64,000 bases of DNA from Agromyces protaetiae (lineage in GTDB: Bacteria; Actinomycetota; Actinomycetes; Actinomycetales; Microbacteriaceae), in contig NZ_CP133018.1 in NCBI RefSeq assembly GCF_030866785.1, forward strand, positions 3,968,001-4,032,000. Reading direction: 5' to 3'. The notes under the pieces are model-generated. The model saw only the letters and a list, made by a program, of their open reading frames with translations. It did not search any database and was not told where the DNA came from. The position numbers and the translations under genes are program-made. Positions 17,930 to 26,664 of the stretch are shown here, one piece after another. The first letter of the stretch is position 1; the number at the start of each line of letters is the position of its first letter.

Positions 17930-18762
17930 GCCCGCTCCTCCGCATTCCTCGCATGGTCGGCGACCCGGTGCGCGGGCGCGACCCAACGATCGCGCTGCGC
18001 GGCGAGATGCTCCACCAGCCGGTCGACGACGCGCGCCCGCCCGGGCGTCGCGATCACCTTCGGGTGGAACGTCGTGATGAAGCATCCGCCGACCGCGTGG
18101 TGGCCGTCGGCCTCGCGCAGGTAGTTGTCGAGCACGGGCCGGTATCCGGCGATCCGGTCCCCGCTCGACGGATAGTCGGGGTCGCGGCTGTACGCGAAGG
18201 CCGCATAGTCGTCGAGGTCGACCCTCGCCGGGATCTCGACGAGCCGCGTCGGCTCCCCGTCGATCACGTGCAGGTACGGCGTGTGATCGTCGCGCAGCGA
18301 GCTCGAGTACGAGAACCCCTCGTCGACGAGGATCGCGGGCGTCTCGGCACTCCAATCCCCCGTGGGCGTGCGGTAGCCCACGGCGCGCACACCGAGCACC
18401 CGTTCGAACACCTCCTGCGAACGAGCGATCACGTCACGCTGCTGCGTCGGCGTCAGGTCGGCGAAGCGCTCATGCCGGTAGCCGTGGTGTGCGACCTCAT
18501 GGCCGGCATCGGCGATCCGGCGGACGGCGTCGGGCCAGCGCTCGACCACCCAGCCGGGCACGAAATACGTCGCCGTGACCCCGTGCCGCTCCAGAATGCG
18601 CAGCGTGCGCGGCAACGCGCTCGTGACGTCGTACGCCCCCTCGGCGAACCGTCGAGGGGCCGACCAGATCGTGCCGTCGATGAGCGCGCCCCCGGTCGGG
18701 CCGTCGAGGTCGAACGCGACGACCGACGCCGAGGCGACGGCACCGGGCCACTGCAGACTCAT
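17926..18762 (-). CDS. NodB/polysaccharide deacetylase-fold hydrolase, metal site intact
   Basis: The product is 278 aa. It retains the catalytic aspartate region FDLDGPTGG, the metal pair H93/H97 in AHHGYRHE, the RTPTGDWS block and a late histidine in TFHPKVIATPG. In the NodB superfamily, intracellular members without a signal peptide include PuuE allantoinase and cyclic imide hydrolases, which open hydantoin or imide rings. The absence of a secretion signal and the amidohydrolase-rich operon favour such a small-molecule role over peptidoglycan or chitin deacetylation. That role is inference. It precedes the degenerate paralog with an ATGA overlap, so the two are probably made in equal amounts. 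Confidence 0.87.
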   Translation of the reverse strand: MSLQWPGAVASASVVAFDLDGPTGGALIDGTIWSAPRRFAEGAYDVTSALPRTLRILERHGVTATYFVPGWVVERWPDAVRRIADAGHEVAHHGYRHERFADLTPTQQRDVIARSQEVFERVLGVRAVGYRTPTGDWSAETPAILVDEGFSYSSSLRDDHTPYLHVIDGEPTRLVEIPARVDLDDYAAFAYSRDPDYPSSGDRIAGYRPVLDNYLREADGHHAVGGCFITTFHPKVIATPGRARVVDRLVEHLAAQRDRWVAPAHRVADHARNAEERA

Positions 18763-18771
18763 TCCACGAAC

Positions 18772-19794
18772 CTAGGCGCTGAGCCGCGACGCCCCGGCCA
18801 GCAGCGCCGGGATCTGGTGCGGCGCGGTCGCGCGGAGGATCGGGAAGTCCACACCCGCCGCCCGGTACTGCCGCACGCGCGCTTCGACGTCGTCGATCGT
18901 GCCCGAGGCCGTGAGGGCCGCCGCAAAGTCGTCGTCGATCGCGTCGAGCAACGCCTGCTCGCCCTGGCTCTGGTAGATCGCGGAGAGCCGGTCGGGCGAA
19001 TCCGCCGGGATGGCAGTCTCGCCGACGGCGATCTTGCCGCGCCCGGTGCTCGCGAACTTGAACTTCGACGCGACCTCCCATCGGATCGCGTCGAGCGCCC
19101 GCTCCCGGGTGTCCTCGATCGACGTGTTCACGAGCTGCGCGACCGAGTAGTCCGCCATGCCGAGCCCCGCCTCCTCGCGGACCTCGCGGATCCGGGCAAT
19201 GGCGTTCGCGCTGTACTCGGGCGACGTGCCGGCGTCGAGCAGGATCCCGTCGCCCAGTTGCGCCGAGATCTTCAGTCCCAGCGGGCTCGACCCGGCGACC
19301 CAGATCGGGATCGACCGGCGCACGGGCGTGAAGTTCAGCCCCACACCGTCGAACTTCACGAACTGGCCCTCGTACGTGATCTTCTCGCCCGTGAGCAGCA
19401 GGCGCACCGTCTCGATGTACTCGCGCAGCACCTGCGGCGGCTTCATGGGCGCGAGCCCGTTGCGTGCGGCATGCTTGTCGGTCGCCGCCCCGAGCACGAG
19501 CACGAGTCGCCCGCCCGACATCTCGTCGAGCGTCGCGGCCGTCTGCGCCATCACGAGCGGCGAGCGCAGCCGGACGACCTGCGTCGCGCCGAGCGCCATC
19601 CGCTCGGTCGCCAGCGAGAACGCCGACAGCGCCGACACCGAGTCCCGGTTCGTGAAGAAGGTCTCCGAGAAGAAGCCCATCGAGAACCCCGCGGCCTCCG
19701 CGCGGGCGATCGAGTCGGCCATCTCGCGGACCGTCGCGGTCGCGTCGTAGCCGAGCCCGAAGCCGAGTCCTGAGCTGAAGGTGGTCGCGGTCAT
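18772..19794 (-). CDS. LLM-class (luciferase-like) flavin-dependent oxidoreductase
   Basis: The product is 340 aa, a TIM-barrel luciferase-like protein that uses FMNH2 or F420. Landmarks are FSETFFTN after strand 2, the LGATQVVRLRSPLVMAQTAATLD block and GRLVLVLGAATDKH. The C-terminal IPIWVAGSSPLGLKISAQLGDGILL is typical of the F420-binding methylene-H4MPT-reductase-like subgroup. Whether the cofactor is FMN or F420 cannot be fixed, but an F420 enzyme is encoded at 29845, so F420 is presumably available. In this operon it could oxidise the transported substrate before ring opening. It starts 40 nt after the ABC ATPase gene. Confidence 0.85.
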   Translation of the reverse strand: MTATTFSSGLGFGLGYDATATVREMADSIARAEAAGFSMGFFSETFFTNRDSVSALSAFSLATERMALGATQVVRLRSPLVMAQTAATLDEMSGGRLVLVLGAATDKHAARNGLAPMKPPQVLREYIETVRLLLTGEKITYEGQFVKFDGVGLNFTPVRRSIPIWVAGSSPLGLKISAQLGDGILLDAGTSPEYSANAIARIREVREEAGLGMADYSVAQLVNTSIEDTRERALDAIRWEVASKFKFASTGRGKIAVGETAIPADSPDRLSAIYQSQGEQALLDAIDDDFAAALTASGTIDDVEARVRQYRAAGVDFPILRATAPHQIPALLAGASRLSA

Positions 19795-19834
19795 GGGGTG
19801 GGTCGCCTTTCGGTCGGAGCTGGTGAGTGGATCG

Positions 19835-20608
19835 TCAGTGCAGGATGCTGCTCACGAAGGCGCGTGTGCGCTCCTCACGAGGGTCGTCGAAGATCTGGGC
19901 CGGCTCGCCGGTCTCGACCACGCTCCCGTCGGCCATGAACACGATGCGATCGGCGGCCTCGCGCGCGAAGCCCATCTCGTGGGTCACGACGACCATGGTC
20001 ATGCCGTCACGCGCGAGCTCGCGCATCACGGCCAGCACCTCGCCGACCAGCTCGGGGTCGAGCGCCGAGGTCGGCTCGTCGAAGAGCATGAGCTTGGGCT
20101 TCATCGCGAGCGCCCGCGCGATCGCGACCCGCTGCTGTTGGCCGCCCGACAGGTGGCGCGGGTAGGCGTTCTCCTTGTCGGAGAGGCCGACGCGGTCGAG
20201 CAGCGTCCGCGCCTCCTCGACCGCCTGCGCGCGCGGCAGCTTTCGCACGCCGATCGGCGCCTCGATGATGTTCTGCAGGATGGTCAGGTGCGGGAACAGG
20301 TTGAACTGCTGGAAGACCATCCCGATACCGGCCCGCGTACGCGCCGACTCACGGTCGTTCATCTCGTAGAGCTTGTTGTCCTTGCGCCGGTAGCCGACGC
20401 GCACGCCGTCGACGCGCAGGTCGCCGCCCGAGAGCTTCTCGAGGTGGTTGATGCACCGCAGGAACGTGCTCTTGCCCGAGCCGGACGGCCCCATGAGGCA
20501 GACCACCTCGCCCTCGAACACGTCGAGCGTGATGCCCTTCAACGCCTGGACGGAGCCGTAGTTCTTCCGGACGTCGACCGACTGGACGAGCGGGGTTGGG
20601 GCAGTCAT
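19835..20608 (-). CDS. Polar amino acid ABC transporter ATP-binding protein
   Basis: The product is 257 aa and energises the importer formed with the next two genes. Walker A is GPSGSGKST, the Q-loop is [12 protein letters not shown], the ABC signature [15 protein letters not shown] and Walker [14 protein letters not shown], followed by the VVTHEMGFA switch histidine. The ending ([32 protein letters not shown]) is characteristic of the GlnQ/HisP polar amino acid subfamily. It overlaps the permease gene by 4 nt. Confidence 0.93.
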   Translation of the reverse strand: MTAPTPLVQSVDVRKNYGSVQALKGITLDVFEGEVVCLMGPSGSGKSTFLRCINHLEKLSGGDLRVDGVRVGYRRKDNKLYEMNDRESARTRAGIGMVFQQFNLFPHLTILQNIIEAPIGVRKLPRAQAVEEARTLLDRVGLSDKENAYPRHLSGGQQQRVAIARALAMKPKLMLFDEPTSALDPELVGEVLAVMRELARDGMTMVVVTHEMGFAREAADRIVFMADGSVVETGEPAQIFDDPREERTRAFVSSILH

Positions 20609-21534
20609 CGTGATCTCTCCTTCGCGCGGCGCGACGCCCGCGTCTCGGGCCGCGCGTTCCGCTCGGACCCGCGACCGAAGTGCCGCTCGAGATAGTGCTG
20701 GCCGACCGTGAGCGCCCCCGTCATGACGAGGTACCAGATGCTCGCGACGATGAGCAGCGGGATCTGCAGGAAATTGCGTGTGTAGATGTGGGTGACCGTG
20801 GTCATGAGATCGGGCAGCGCGATGACGAGCACGAGCGAGGTCGTCTTCAGCAGGATGATGACCTGGTTGCCCGTGGGCGGCAGGATCACGCGCATCGCCT
20901 GCGGGAAGATGATCCGCCGGAAGATCCGCCCCTTCGACATGCCGAGTGCGGCCGCGGCCTCACGCTGGCCCTGGTCGACGCTCACGATGCCCGAACGCAC
21001 GATCTCGGACATGTAGGCGGCCTCGTGCAGGCCGAACGCGAGCAGCGCGGCGCCCAGCTGCGAGATGACGGCGTTCGTCTCGACCTCGATGAACTGCGGT
21101 CCGAACGGGATCCCGATGCCCAGCATCGGCACGAGCGCCGAGAGGAAGTACCAGAAGAGCAGCTGGACGATGACCGGCACGCCACGGAAGATGAGCCCGT
21201 AGGTGACGCTCACCCAGCGGAGCACCGGATTGTCCGAGAGGCGCATGATCGCGAGCACGACGCCCAGGGCGACGCCGATGACCATGGCGAGGACGGTCAG
21301 CTGGATCGTCATCCAGAGGCCCTCGAGGATGAGCGGCGAGAACAGGTATTCGCCGACGACGTCCCAGCGCATGTTGGGGTTCGTCGCGGCCCCGATGACG
21401 AGGTACGCGACGATGAGCGTGACGACGGCGACGCCGATCCACCGCCCGGGGCGGCGGAGGGGCACGATGACGTCCTCCGCCGCCCCGGGCGCCTGAGACG
21501 CCGCGGGTCGAGTCGTGGTGTTCATGGCGTTCAC
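20605..21534 (-). CDS. Polar amino acid ABC transporter permease
   Basis: The product is 309 aa. It has a hydrophobic helix at about 34-52 and then the His/Glu/Gln-type permease core ([20 protein letters not shown]). The coupling EAA loop reads [25 protein letters not shown]. One gene serves as permease, so the transporter probably works as a homodimer, or it needs a second subunit encoded elsewhere. I chose GTG 21534, which has AGGAG 4 nt upstream; an ATG three codons later is also possible. The C-terminal 30 residues are basic and cytosolic. Confidence 0.92.
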   Translation of the reverse strand: MNAMNTTTRPAASQAPGAAEDVIVPLRRPGRWIGVAVVTLIVAYLVIGAATNPNMRWDVVGEYLFSPLILEGLWMTIQLTVLAMVIGVALGVVLAIMRLSDNPVLRWVSVTYGLIFRGVPVIVQLLFWYFLSALVPMLGIGIPFGPQFIEVETNAVISQLGAALLAFGLHEAAYMSEIVRSGIVSVDQGQREAAAALGMSKGRIFRRIIFPQAMRVILPPTGNQVIILLKTTSLVLVIALPDLMTTVTHIYTRNFLQIPLLIVASIWYLVMTGALTVGQHYLERHFGRGSERNARPETRASRRAKERSR

Positions 21535-21553
21535 GGTGCTCCTGGGATCGCGG

Positions 21554-22465
21554 TCAGCTCGTCGCGCCGTTGACCTGGACGGGGTCGAGGATCTGGTCCT
21601 CGAGGCCCCACTCGGCCATGATCTCGGCGGTCTGGCCGCTGTCGACCATGGACTGCAGGGCGGCCTGGAGAGCCTCGATCAGCTGCTCGCTGCCCTTCGG
21701 CACCACGATGCCGGTCAGCTGCGGGTTGTAGGTCTCGCCCACCGACTCGAGCGCGCCGTTGCTCTGCGACGCGAAGTAGTTGTGCGCCATCATGCTCGCG
21801 AAGCTGAAGTCGGCGCGCCCCGTGGACACGGCCTGCGTGGTCTCGGGGCCCGACTGGTAGGTCTGCACCTCGATCGGCTCGTTCCCGGCCGCGACGCAGT
21901 CCTCGGAGAACCCGGTGACGATGTCGATGTAGGTCGTGCCGATGGTCTCGGCGGCGGTCAGGCCGCAGAGGTCCTCGGGCGTCTCGATGTCGTTCGGGTT
22001 GCCCTCGGGGACGAGGAAGTTCGACCCGGTGTTGATGTAGTTGATGAAGTCGACCTGCTGCTCGCGCTCGAGCGTGTCGCTCATGCCCGAGAGCACGACG
22101 TCGAAGCGGTTGGCCTCGAGGCCGGTGAGCAGTCCGGCGAAGTTCGTCGTCACGTGTTCGATCTCGACGCCGAGCACCTCGCCGAGCGCGAACCCGAGCT
22201 GGATCTCGGAGCCGTCGAGGTCGCCGTCCACGTCCTCGAAGTTGCCTGGCGGGAAGTTCGCGGAGACGCCGATCCGCAGCACGCCCGCCTCCTGGATGTT
22301 CTCGGGAAGCAGGTCGAAGAACTCACCACCCGACGCGGCCGCGGTCTCCTCGGGTGCGGCCTCGGTGGCCGAGTCGGCCGCACAGCCGGCGAGGGCGAGT
22401 GCGGCGACGCCGGCGATGGCGGGAAGGATCAGGCGGGCCTGGCGGCCGGAGCTGGTGCGTCGCAT
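21554..22465 (-). CDS. Polar amino acid ABC transporter substrate-binding lipoprotein
   Basis: The product is 303 aa. The signal peptide ends in the lipobox LALAGC, so the mature protein is lipid-anchored outside the membrane. The mature part is an SBP family 3 (bacterial amino acid-binding) fold: LRIGVSANFPPGNFED near the start of the first lobe, FDVVLSGMSDTLERE and, in the second lobe, LCGLTAAETIGTTYIDIV. Family 3 proteins bind polar amino acids, opines and related cations. The specific ligand is probably the guanidino/ureido compound handled by the rest of the operon; that is inference. Confidence 0.92.
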   Translation of the reverse strand: MRRTSSGRQARLILPAIAGVAALALAGCAADSATEAAPEETAAASGGEFFDLLPENIQEAGVLRIGVSANFPPGNFEDVDGDLDGSEIQLGFALGEVLGVEIEHVTTNFAGLLTGLEANRFDVVLSGMSDTLEREQQVDFINYINTGSNFLVPEGNPNDIETPEDLCGLTAAETIGTTYIDIVTGFSEDCVAAGNEPIEVQTYQSGPETTQAVSTGRADFSFASMMAHNYFASQSNGALESVGETYNPQLTGIVVPKGSEQLIEALQAALQSMVDSGQTAEIMAEWGLEDQILDPVQVNGATS

Positions 22466-22551
22466 CTTGGTGCCTTTCTTTCGGTGGGTGGTACGGCCGG
22501 AATGCCCGGCCGCGTGCGGTGCGGATGGTGCAGGACAGTGCTGGTCAGGAA

Positions 22552-22598
22552 GCGGTGCCGGTCACGACGCGGTGCCGGTCACGACGCGGTGCCGGTCA
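22552..22598 (-). repeat. 2.7 tandem copies of a 17-bp unit ending in the lyase stop codon
   Basis: GCGGTGCCGGTCACGAC occurs at 22552-22568 and 22569-22585, and its first 13 bases recur at 22586-22598, where they include the stop codon of the lyase gene. The array fills much of the spacer between the lyase and binding-protein genes and could affect the balance between the enzyme and transporter halves of the transcript. Confidence 0.8.
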
Positions 22599-24023
22599 AA
22601 ATCTCGGGCCGTCGTACGCGTCGATCCAGGTGCGGAACGCGGCGACGGCCGCGCGCACCCGGGTGAGCTGCTCGGCGACGCGCGCCGGTGCGGTGCCGCC
22701 GGTCGCATCGTGCGCCGCGAGCGCGGCCTCGAGCGTGAGCGCGGGGAGCACGTCAGCGGTCAGTCGCTCGTCGATGCCCGCGAGCGCGCTCTCGGGGATC
22801 TCGTGCAGCTCGATGCCGCGCTCCTCGCAGTAGCGCACCATCGCGCCCGAGACCTCGTGCGCCTCGCTGAAGGGCACGCCGCGACGCGCCAGCCAGTCGG
22901 CCGCCTCGGTCGCGAGCGTGAAGCCCTTGGTCGCGTCGGCGCGCATGCGCTCGGCGTTCGGGGTGAAGGTGGCGACGAGCCCGGTGAGCGCGGGCAGCGC
23001 GAGCTCGAACGACTCGACGGCGTCGAGCACGGCGTGCTTGTCACCGATGAGGTCGCGGTTGTACGCGAGCGGCAGCGACTTCACGGTAGCCATGAGCCCG
23101 ACGAGGTCGCCGAGCACCTGGCCGGCGCGGCCGCGCGCGAGCTCGGCGATGTCGGGGTTCTTCTTCTGCGGCATGATCGAGCTGCCGGTGCACCAGGCGT
23201 CGTCCAACCGGATCCAGCCGAACTGCACCGACGCCCACATCGTGATCTCCTCGCAGAGGCGTGAGAGGTCGACGAACGCGAGCGAACTGATGAAGAGGAA
23301 CTCGAGCGGGACGTCGCGGCTCGCGACCGCGTCGATCGAGTTCTCGGCGACCCCGGCGTAGCCGAGCTCGGCGGCCGAGGTCTCGGGCGAACGCGAGAAC
23401 GTGGACCCCGCGAGCGCGGCCGCTCCCAGAGGCGACACCCCCGCCCGCTCGTCCCAGTGGCGGAGGCGGGCGAGGTCGCGAACGAGCGGCTGCGCGTGAG
23501 CGAGCAGCTGGTGGGCGAACACGACGGGCTGCGCGGGCTGTAGGTGGGTGAAGCCCGGCACCGGCAGGTCGAGGCTGCGTTCGGCCTGGTCGGCGAGCGC
23601 GTCGATCAGGCCGACGAGGAGGGCGGCGACCGTGCGGGCCTGGTCGCGCAGGTACAGGCGCAGGTCGTTCGCGGCCTGGTCGTTGCGCGACCGCCCGGCG
23701 CGCACCTTCCCGCCGAGCGGGCCGAGTCGTTCGATCAGCTCACGCTCGAGGAAGGTGTGCACGTCCTCGTCCGCCTCGATCGGCTGCGTCGCCCCGGTCA
23801 GCACATCCGCCGTGAGCTCGTCGATCGCGGTCGTGATGAGCGCGAGCTCCGCGTCGTCGATGAGGCCCGCGCGATTGAGCTCGCGCACGTGGGCGCGCGA
23901 ACCCTGGAGGTCGTACGGCGCGAGCGAGAAGTAGCGCTCCGGCGAGCGCGAGAAGCGTCGGAGCGCCTCGCTCGGCCCCGATGAGAAGCGGCCGCCCCAG
24001 AGTTGCGTCGGGCGTTCGGTCAT
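22596..24023 (-). CDS. Argininosuccinate lyase family enzyme in a catabolic operon
   Basis: The product is 475 aa, full length for the ArgH/fumarase superfamily. The signature GSSIMPQKKNPD is intact, as are AGRSRNDQ and the HTFLERELIERLG segment. Members eliminate an N-linked or guanidino-linked group from a succinyl moiety, releasing fumarate. Similarity to true ArgH is strong, so real argininosuccinate lyase activity is possible. Its position between an amino acid importer and a hydroxyacid dehydrogenase, away from any arg genes, suggests instead catabolism of argininosuccinate or an N-succinyl amino compound, as for EDDS lyases. No argH symbol is given for that reason. It overlaps the dehydrogenase gene by 4 nt. 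Confidence 0.85.
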   Translation of the reverse strand: MTERPTQLWGGRFSSGPSEALRRFSRSPERYFSLAPYDLQGSRAHVRELNRAGLIDDAELALITTAIDELTADVLTGATQPIEADEDVHTFLERELIERLGPLGGKVRAGRSRNDQAANDLRLYLRDQARTVAALLVGLIDALADQAERSLDLPVPGFTHLQPAQPVVFAHQLLAHAQPLVRDLARLRHWDERAGVSPLGAAALAGSTFSRSPETSAAELGYAGVAENSIDAVASRDVPLEFLFISSLAFVDLSRLCEEITMWASVQFGWIRLDDAWCTGSSIMPQKKNPDIAELARGRAGQVLGDLVGLMATVKSLPLAYNRDLIGDKHAVLDAVESFELALPALTGLVATFTPNAERMRADATKGFTLATEAADWLARRGVPFSEAHEVSGAMVRYCEERGIELHEIPESALAGIDERLTADVLPALTLEAALAAHDATGGTAPARVAEQLTRVRAAVAAFRTWIDAYDGPRF

Positions 24024-24994
24024 GATGTGGCCTCCATGGCGGTGATGGTTCCGGTCGCAACCGGCCGGGCGGGGCCGAGCCGGTCGAGGATCGTGCGGGC
24101 GGGCGAGAGCAGGTACCGCTCGAGGGAGCGGTCGGAGAGGAAGGCGATGTGCGGGGTGACGATCGCGCGCGGGTGGCGGCGCAGCGGATCGGCCGCCTGA
24201 GGCGGTTCGCCCGCGAGCACGTCGGCGGCGTACGCCGAGACCCGCCCGGACTCGAGCGCGGCGAGCACGGCCGCATCGTCGACGAGCTCGCCGCGCGACG
24301 TGTTCACGATGACCGAGCCCGCGGGCAGGCGACCGATCGCGTCGGCCGAGACGATGCCCCGGTTCGCTTCGGTGAGCGGCACATGGAGCGAGAGCACGTC
24401 GGCTCGGGCGAGCAGGTCGTCGAACCCGACGTGCTCGGCGCCCGGCGCCGACTGGAACGGGTCGTGCGCGATGATGCGGCCGAAGACCGGCCGCGCGAGC
24501 TCCGCGGTCGCCTGCGCGATGCGCCCGAACCCGAGCAGACCGAACACGAGGTCCTCGGTGGCCCGGGGGATCCGATCGAAGTGCGTCGTCCACCCGCCGT
24601 CGCGCGCGACGGCGGTCGCGGCCGGCAGTTCGCGGACGGCGGCGAGGGCGAGCGCGAGCGTGTGGGTCGCGACCTCCCGAGTGGATGCCCCGGCGAGCCC
24701 CACGACCTCGACGCCGTGCCGCGCGGCCGCGGCCTCATCGACCATGTCGGTGCCGACCGAGCTCGTGCAGAGCACGCGCAGGTCGGGCAGCTGCTGCAGC
24801 ACCGCGTCGCCGATCCGTGCGTAGCCGACGATGGCGGCCACGGCACGGCGCGCGTCCTCGGGCACCAGCGGGTCGTTCGCGAGGTCGAGCACCGCGCTGT
24901 CGAAGCCGTTCGCCTCGAGCAGGTCGATGGCGGGGACGGGGTCGAGGTCGGCCCGGTCGGTGAAGATCACGAGGGGGCGGGCTGCGGTGCTCAT
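24020..24994 (-). CDS. D-isomer-specific 2-hydroxyacid dehydrogenase
   Basis: The product is 324 aa. The NAD-binding loop is LLGFGRIAQATAEL. The catalytic Arg lies in NTSRGELVDDAAV, the Glu in AADVLAGEPP and the His in TPHIAFLSDRS, so the active site is complete. It interconverts a 2-oxo acid and a D-2-hydroxy acid with NAD(H) in the cytosol. Together with the adjacent ThDP enzyme it would handle a 2-oxo acid made in the pathway. The substrate is unknown. It overlaps both neighbours by ATGA or GTGA junctions. Confidence 0.9.
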   Translation of the reverse strand: MSTAARPLVIFTDRADLDPVPAIDLLEANGFDSAVLDLANDPLVPEDARRAVAAIVGYARIGDAVLQQLPDLRVLCTSSVGTDMVDEAAAARHGVEVVGLAGASTREVATHTLALALAAVRELPAATAVARDGGWTTHFDRIPRATEDLVFGLLGFGRIAQATAELARPVFGRIIAHDPFQSAPGAEHVGFDDLLARADVLSLHVPLTEANRGIVSADAIGRLPAGSVIVNTSRGELVDDAAVLAALESGRVSAYAADVLAGEPPQAADPLRRHPRAIVTPHIAFLSDRSLERYLLSPARTILDRLGPARPVATGTITAMEATS

Positions 24995-26664
24995 GCGTCA
25001 TCCCCGTTCCGGCCCGAACCCGTGACGCGATGCAGGTGCGTCGGCGCGAAGAGCCCGATGGTCGCGGGCAGCACCACGCACGACGGACCGGGTGCGGCGA
25101 GTGCGCTCGCCAGGTCGTCGCGAAGCCGTTCGACGCTTGTGGTGACCGCGCGCACGCCGAAGCTCGCGGCGAGTGCCGCGAAGTCGGGGGTCACGAGGTC
25201 GGTCGCGGTCGCGACGCCGAACGCCCCGCGCATGTACTCCGCGAGGATGCCGTACCCGCCGTCGTCGACGATCAGCCAGGTCACGTCGAGCCCGTGCTGC
25301 ACGGCCGTCGCGAGCTCGGCGATGCCGTACAGGGCGCCGCCGTCGCCCGAGACGGCGAGCACGGGTCGACCGGGCGCGCCGAACGCGGCGCCGAGGGCCG
25401 CGGGGAACGCGTAGCCGAGACCGCCGGCGCCCTGCGCCGAGCTGAACCGACCGTCCCGGCCCTCCCACGCCGACCACGCCCAGTACGCGAGCATCGTCAT
25501 GTCCCAGAAGCTGTCGGCGCCGTCGGGCAGCGCGTCGCGCACGGCCCGGAGGACGGCCCGCTCGGCGGTGAACCCCTGCTCGTCGATACGACGCTGCACC
25601 GTGGCATCCAGCGCCTCGATCTCAGCCAGCCGCGTCGCGCGACGCGACGCGTCCGTCCCCCTCCCGATCGCGCCCAGCAGACGGCCGAGCGCCTCGCGCG
25701 CGTCGGCGTGCACGCCGACCACGGCGTGGTTCGAGCCGATCACCCCGAGATCGGCGTCGATCTGGATGACCCGTCCCTCGGGCGCGAACGTGTGGTAGTT
25801 GCTCGACAGCTCGCCGAGCGCGCTGCCGACGACCAGCAGCACGTCCGCGTGCTCGAGGTACTCGGTCGTCGCGATGTCCTCGAGCCAGGCGCCCGCGTGC
25901 AGCTCGTGGTCGCCGGCCATCGCGTCGCGGCCGCTGAACGTCGTGAAGACCGGCGCGTCGAGCGCCTCGGCGAGCGCGACGACCTCGTCGCGGGCGCCCG
26001 CACGGGCCGCTCCGCCACCGACGAGGAGGGTGGGCCTCTCGGCCGCCGTGAGCAGGTCGGCGGCGAGGCGGATCAGCTCGTCGCGCGCCACGGGGGACGA
26101 GATCGTCGTGGGCACGTCGGCGACGGGCGGCAGGTCGTCGCCGACGTCGGCGAGGAGCACGTCCTGGGGGATCTCGACGAGCACGGGCCCCTGCGGTGCG
26201 CTCGCGGCGAGCGACCAGGCCTCGGCGAGCGCCGAAGGGATCTGCGCGGCCGCGCGCACCGTGAACGTCGACTTCACGATCTGGGCGAAGGACGCCGACT
26301 GCTCGGGAAGCTCGTGCAGGTAGCCGTGCCGGCCGCCGCCGAGCCCCGCGACGGGGATCTGCGCGGAGACCGCGAGCACCGGGATCGACGACGACGCGGC
26401 CTCCATGAGCGCGGGCAGCGCGGTGAGCGCGCCAGGACCCGTCGACAGGAGCAGCGGCGCGACCGAACCGGTGCGTCGCGCGAGGCCGTCGGCCATGAAA
26501 CCCGCGTTGTTCTCGACGCGCGCGGACAGCAATCGCAGATCGCTTCGGCGCAGCGCGTCGAAGAGCCCGAGCGCGTGCTGCCCCGGCAGGCCGACGACGG
26601 CACGCGCGCCGAGCGCGCGCAGCGTCTCGATCGCGACGTCGCCGCCGGTTCGCGTCCGGCTCAC
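24991..26664 (-). CDS. Thiamine diphosphate-dependent enzyme (acetolactate synthase / 2-oxo acid decarboxylase type)
   Basis: The product is 557 aa with the three-domain PYR / central / PP layout. The catalytic glutamate is in RVENNAGFMADGLAR. The ThDP motif starts at AVSGDGGALYG and ends near VDDGGYGIL, where the usual double Asn is replaced by Asp-Asp. An acetolactate synthase would normally sit with a regulatory subunit, which is absent here. The sequence type is closer to catabolic decarboxylases, such as AruI acting on 5-guanidino-2-oxopentanoate, and the guanidino-linked neighbours favour that reading, but I cannot prove it. The start is GTG 26664, overlapping the amidase stop (GTGA); a longer upstream frame belongs to another reading frame. 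Confidence 0.82.
   Translation of the reverse strand: MSRTRTGGDVAIETLRALGARAVVGLPGQHALGLFDALRRSDLRLLSARVENNAGFMADGLARRTGSVAPLLLSTGPGALTALPALMEAASSSIPVLAVSAQIPVAGLGGGRHGYLHELPEQSASFAQIVKSTFTVRAAAQIPSALAEAWSLAASAPQGPVLVEIPQDVLLADVGDDLPPVADVPTTISSPVARDELIRLAADLLTAAERPTLLVGGGAARAGARDEVVALAEALDAPVFTTFSGRDAMAGDHELHAGAWLEDIATTEYLEHADVLLVVGSALGELSSNYHTFAPEGRVIQIDADLGVIGSNHAVVGVHADAREALGRLLGAIGRGTDASRRATRLAEIEALDATVQRRIDEQGFTAERAVLRAVRDALPDGADSFWDMTMLAYWAWSAWEGRDGRFSSAQGAGGLGYAFPAALGAAFGAPGRPVLAVSGDGGALYGIAELATAVQHGLDVTWLIVDDGGYGILAEYMRGAFGVATATDLVTPDFAALAASFGVRAVTTSVERLRDDLASALAAPGPSCVVLPATIGLFAPTHLHRVTGSGRNGDDA

Noticed and set aside
22596..24023. Annotation as the biosynthetic argininosuccinate lyase gene argH
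   Set aside because: Sequence similarity allows that activity, but the gene sits inside a catabolic and transport operon without other arginine biosynthesis genes, so the symbol would mislead.
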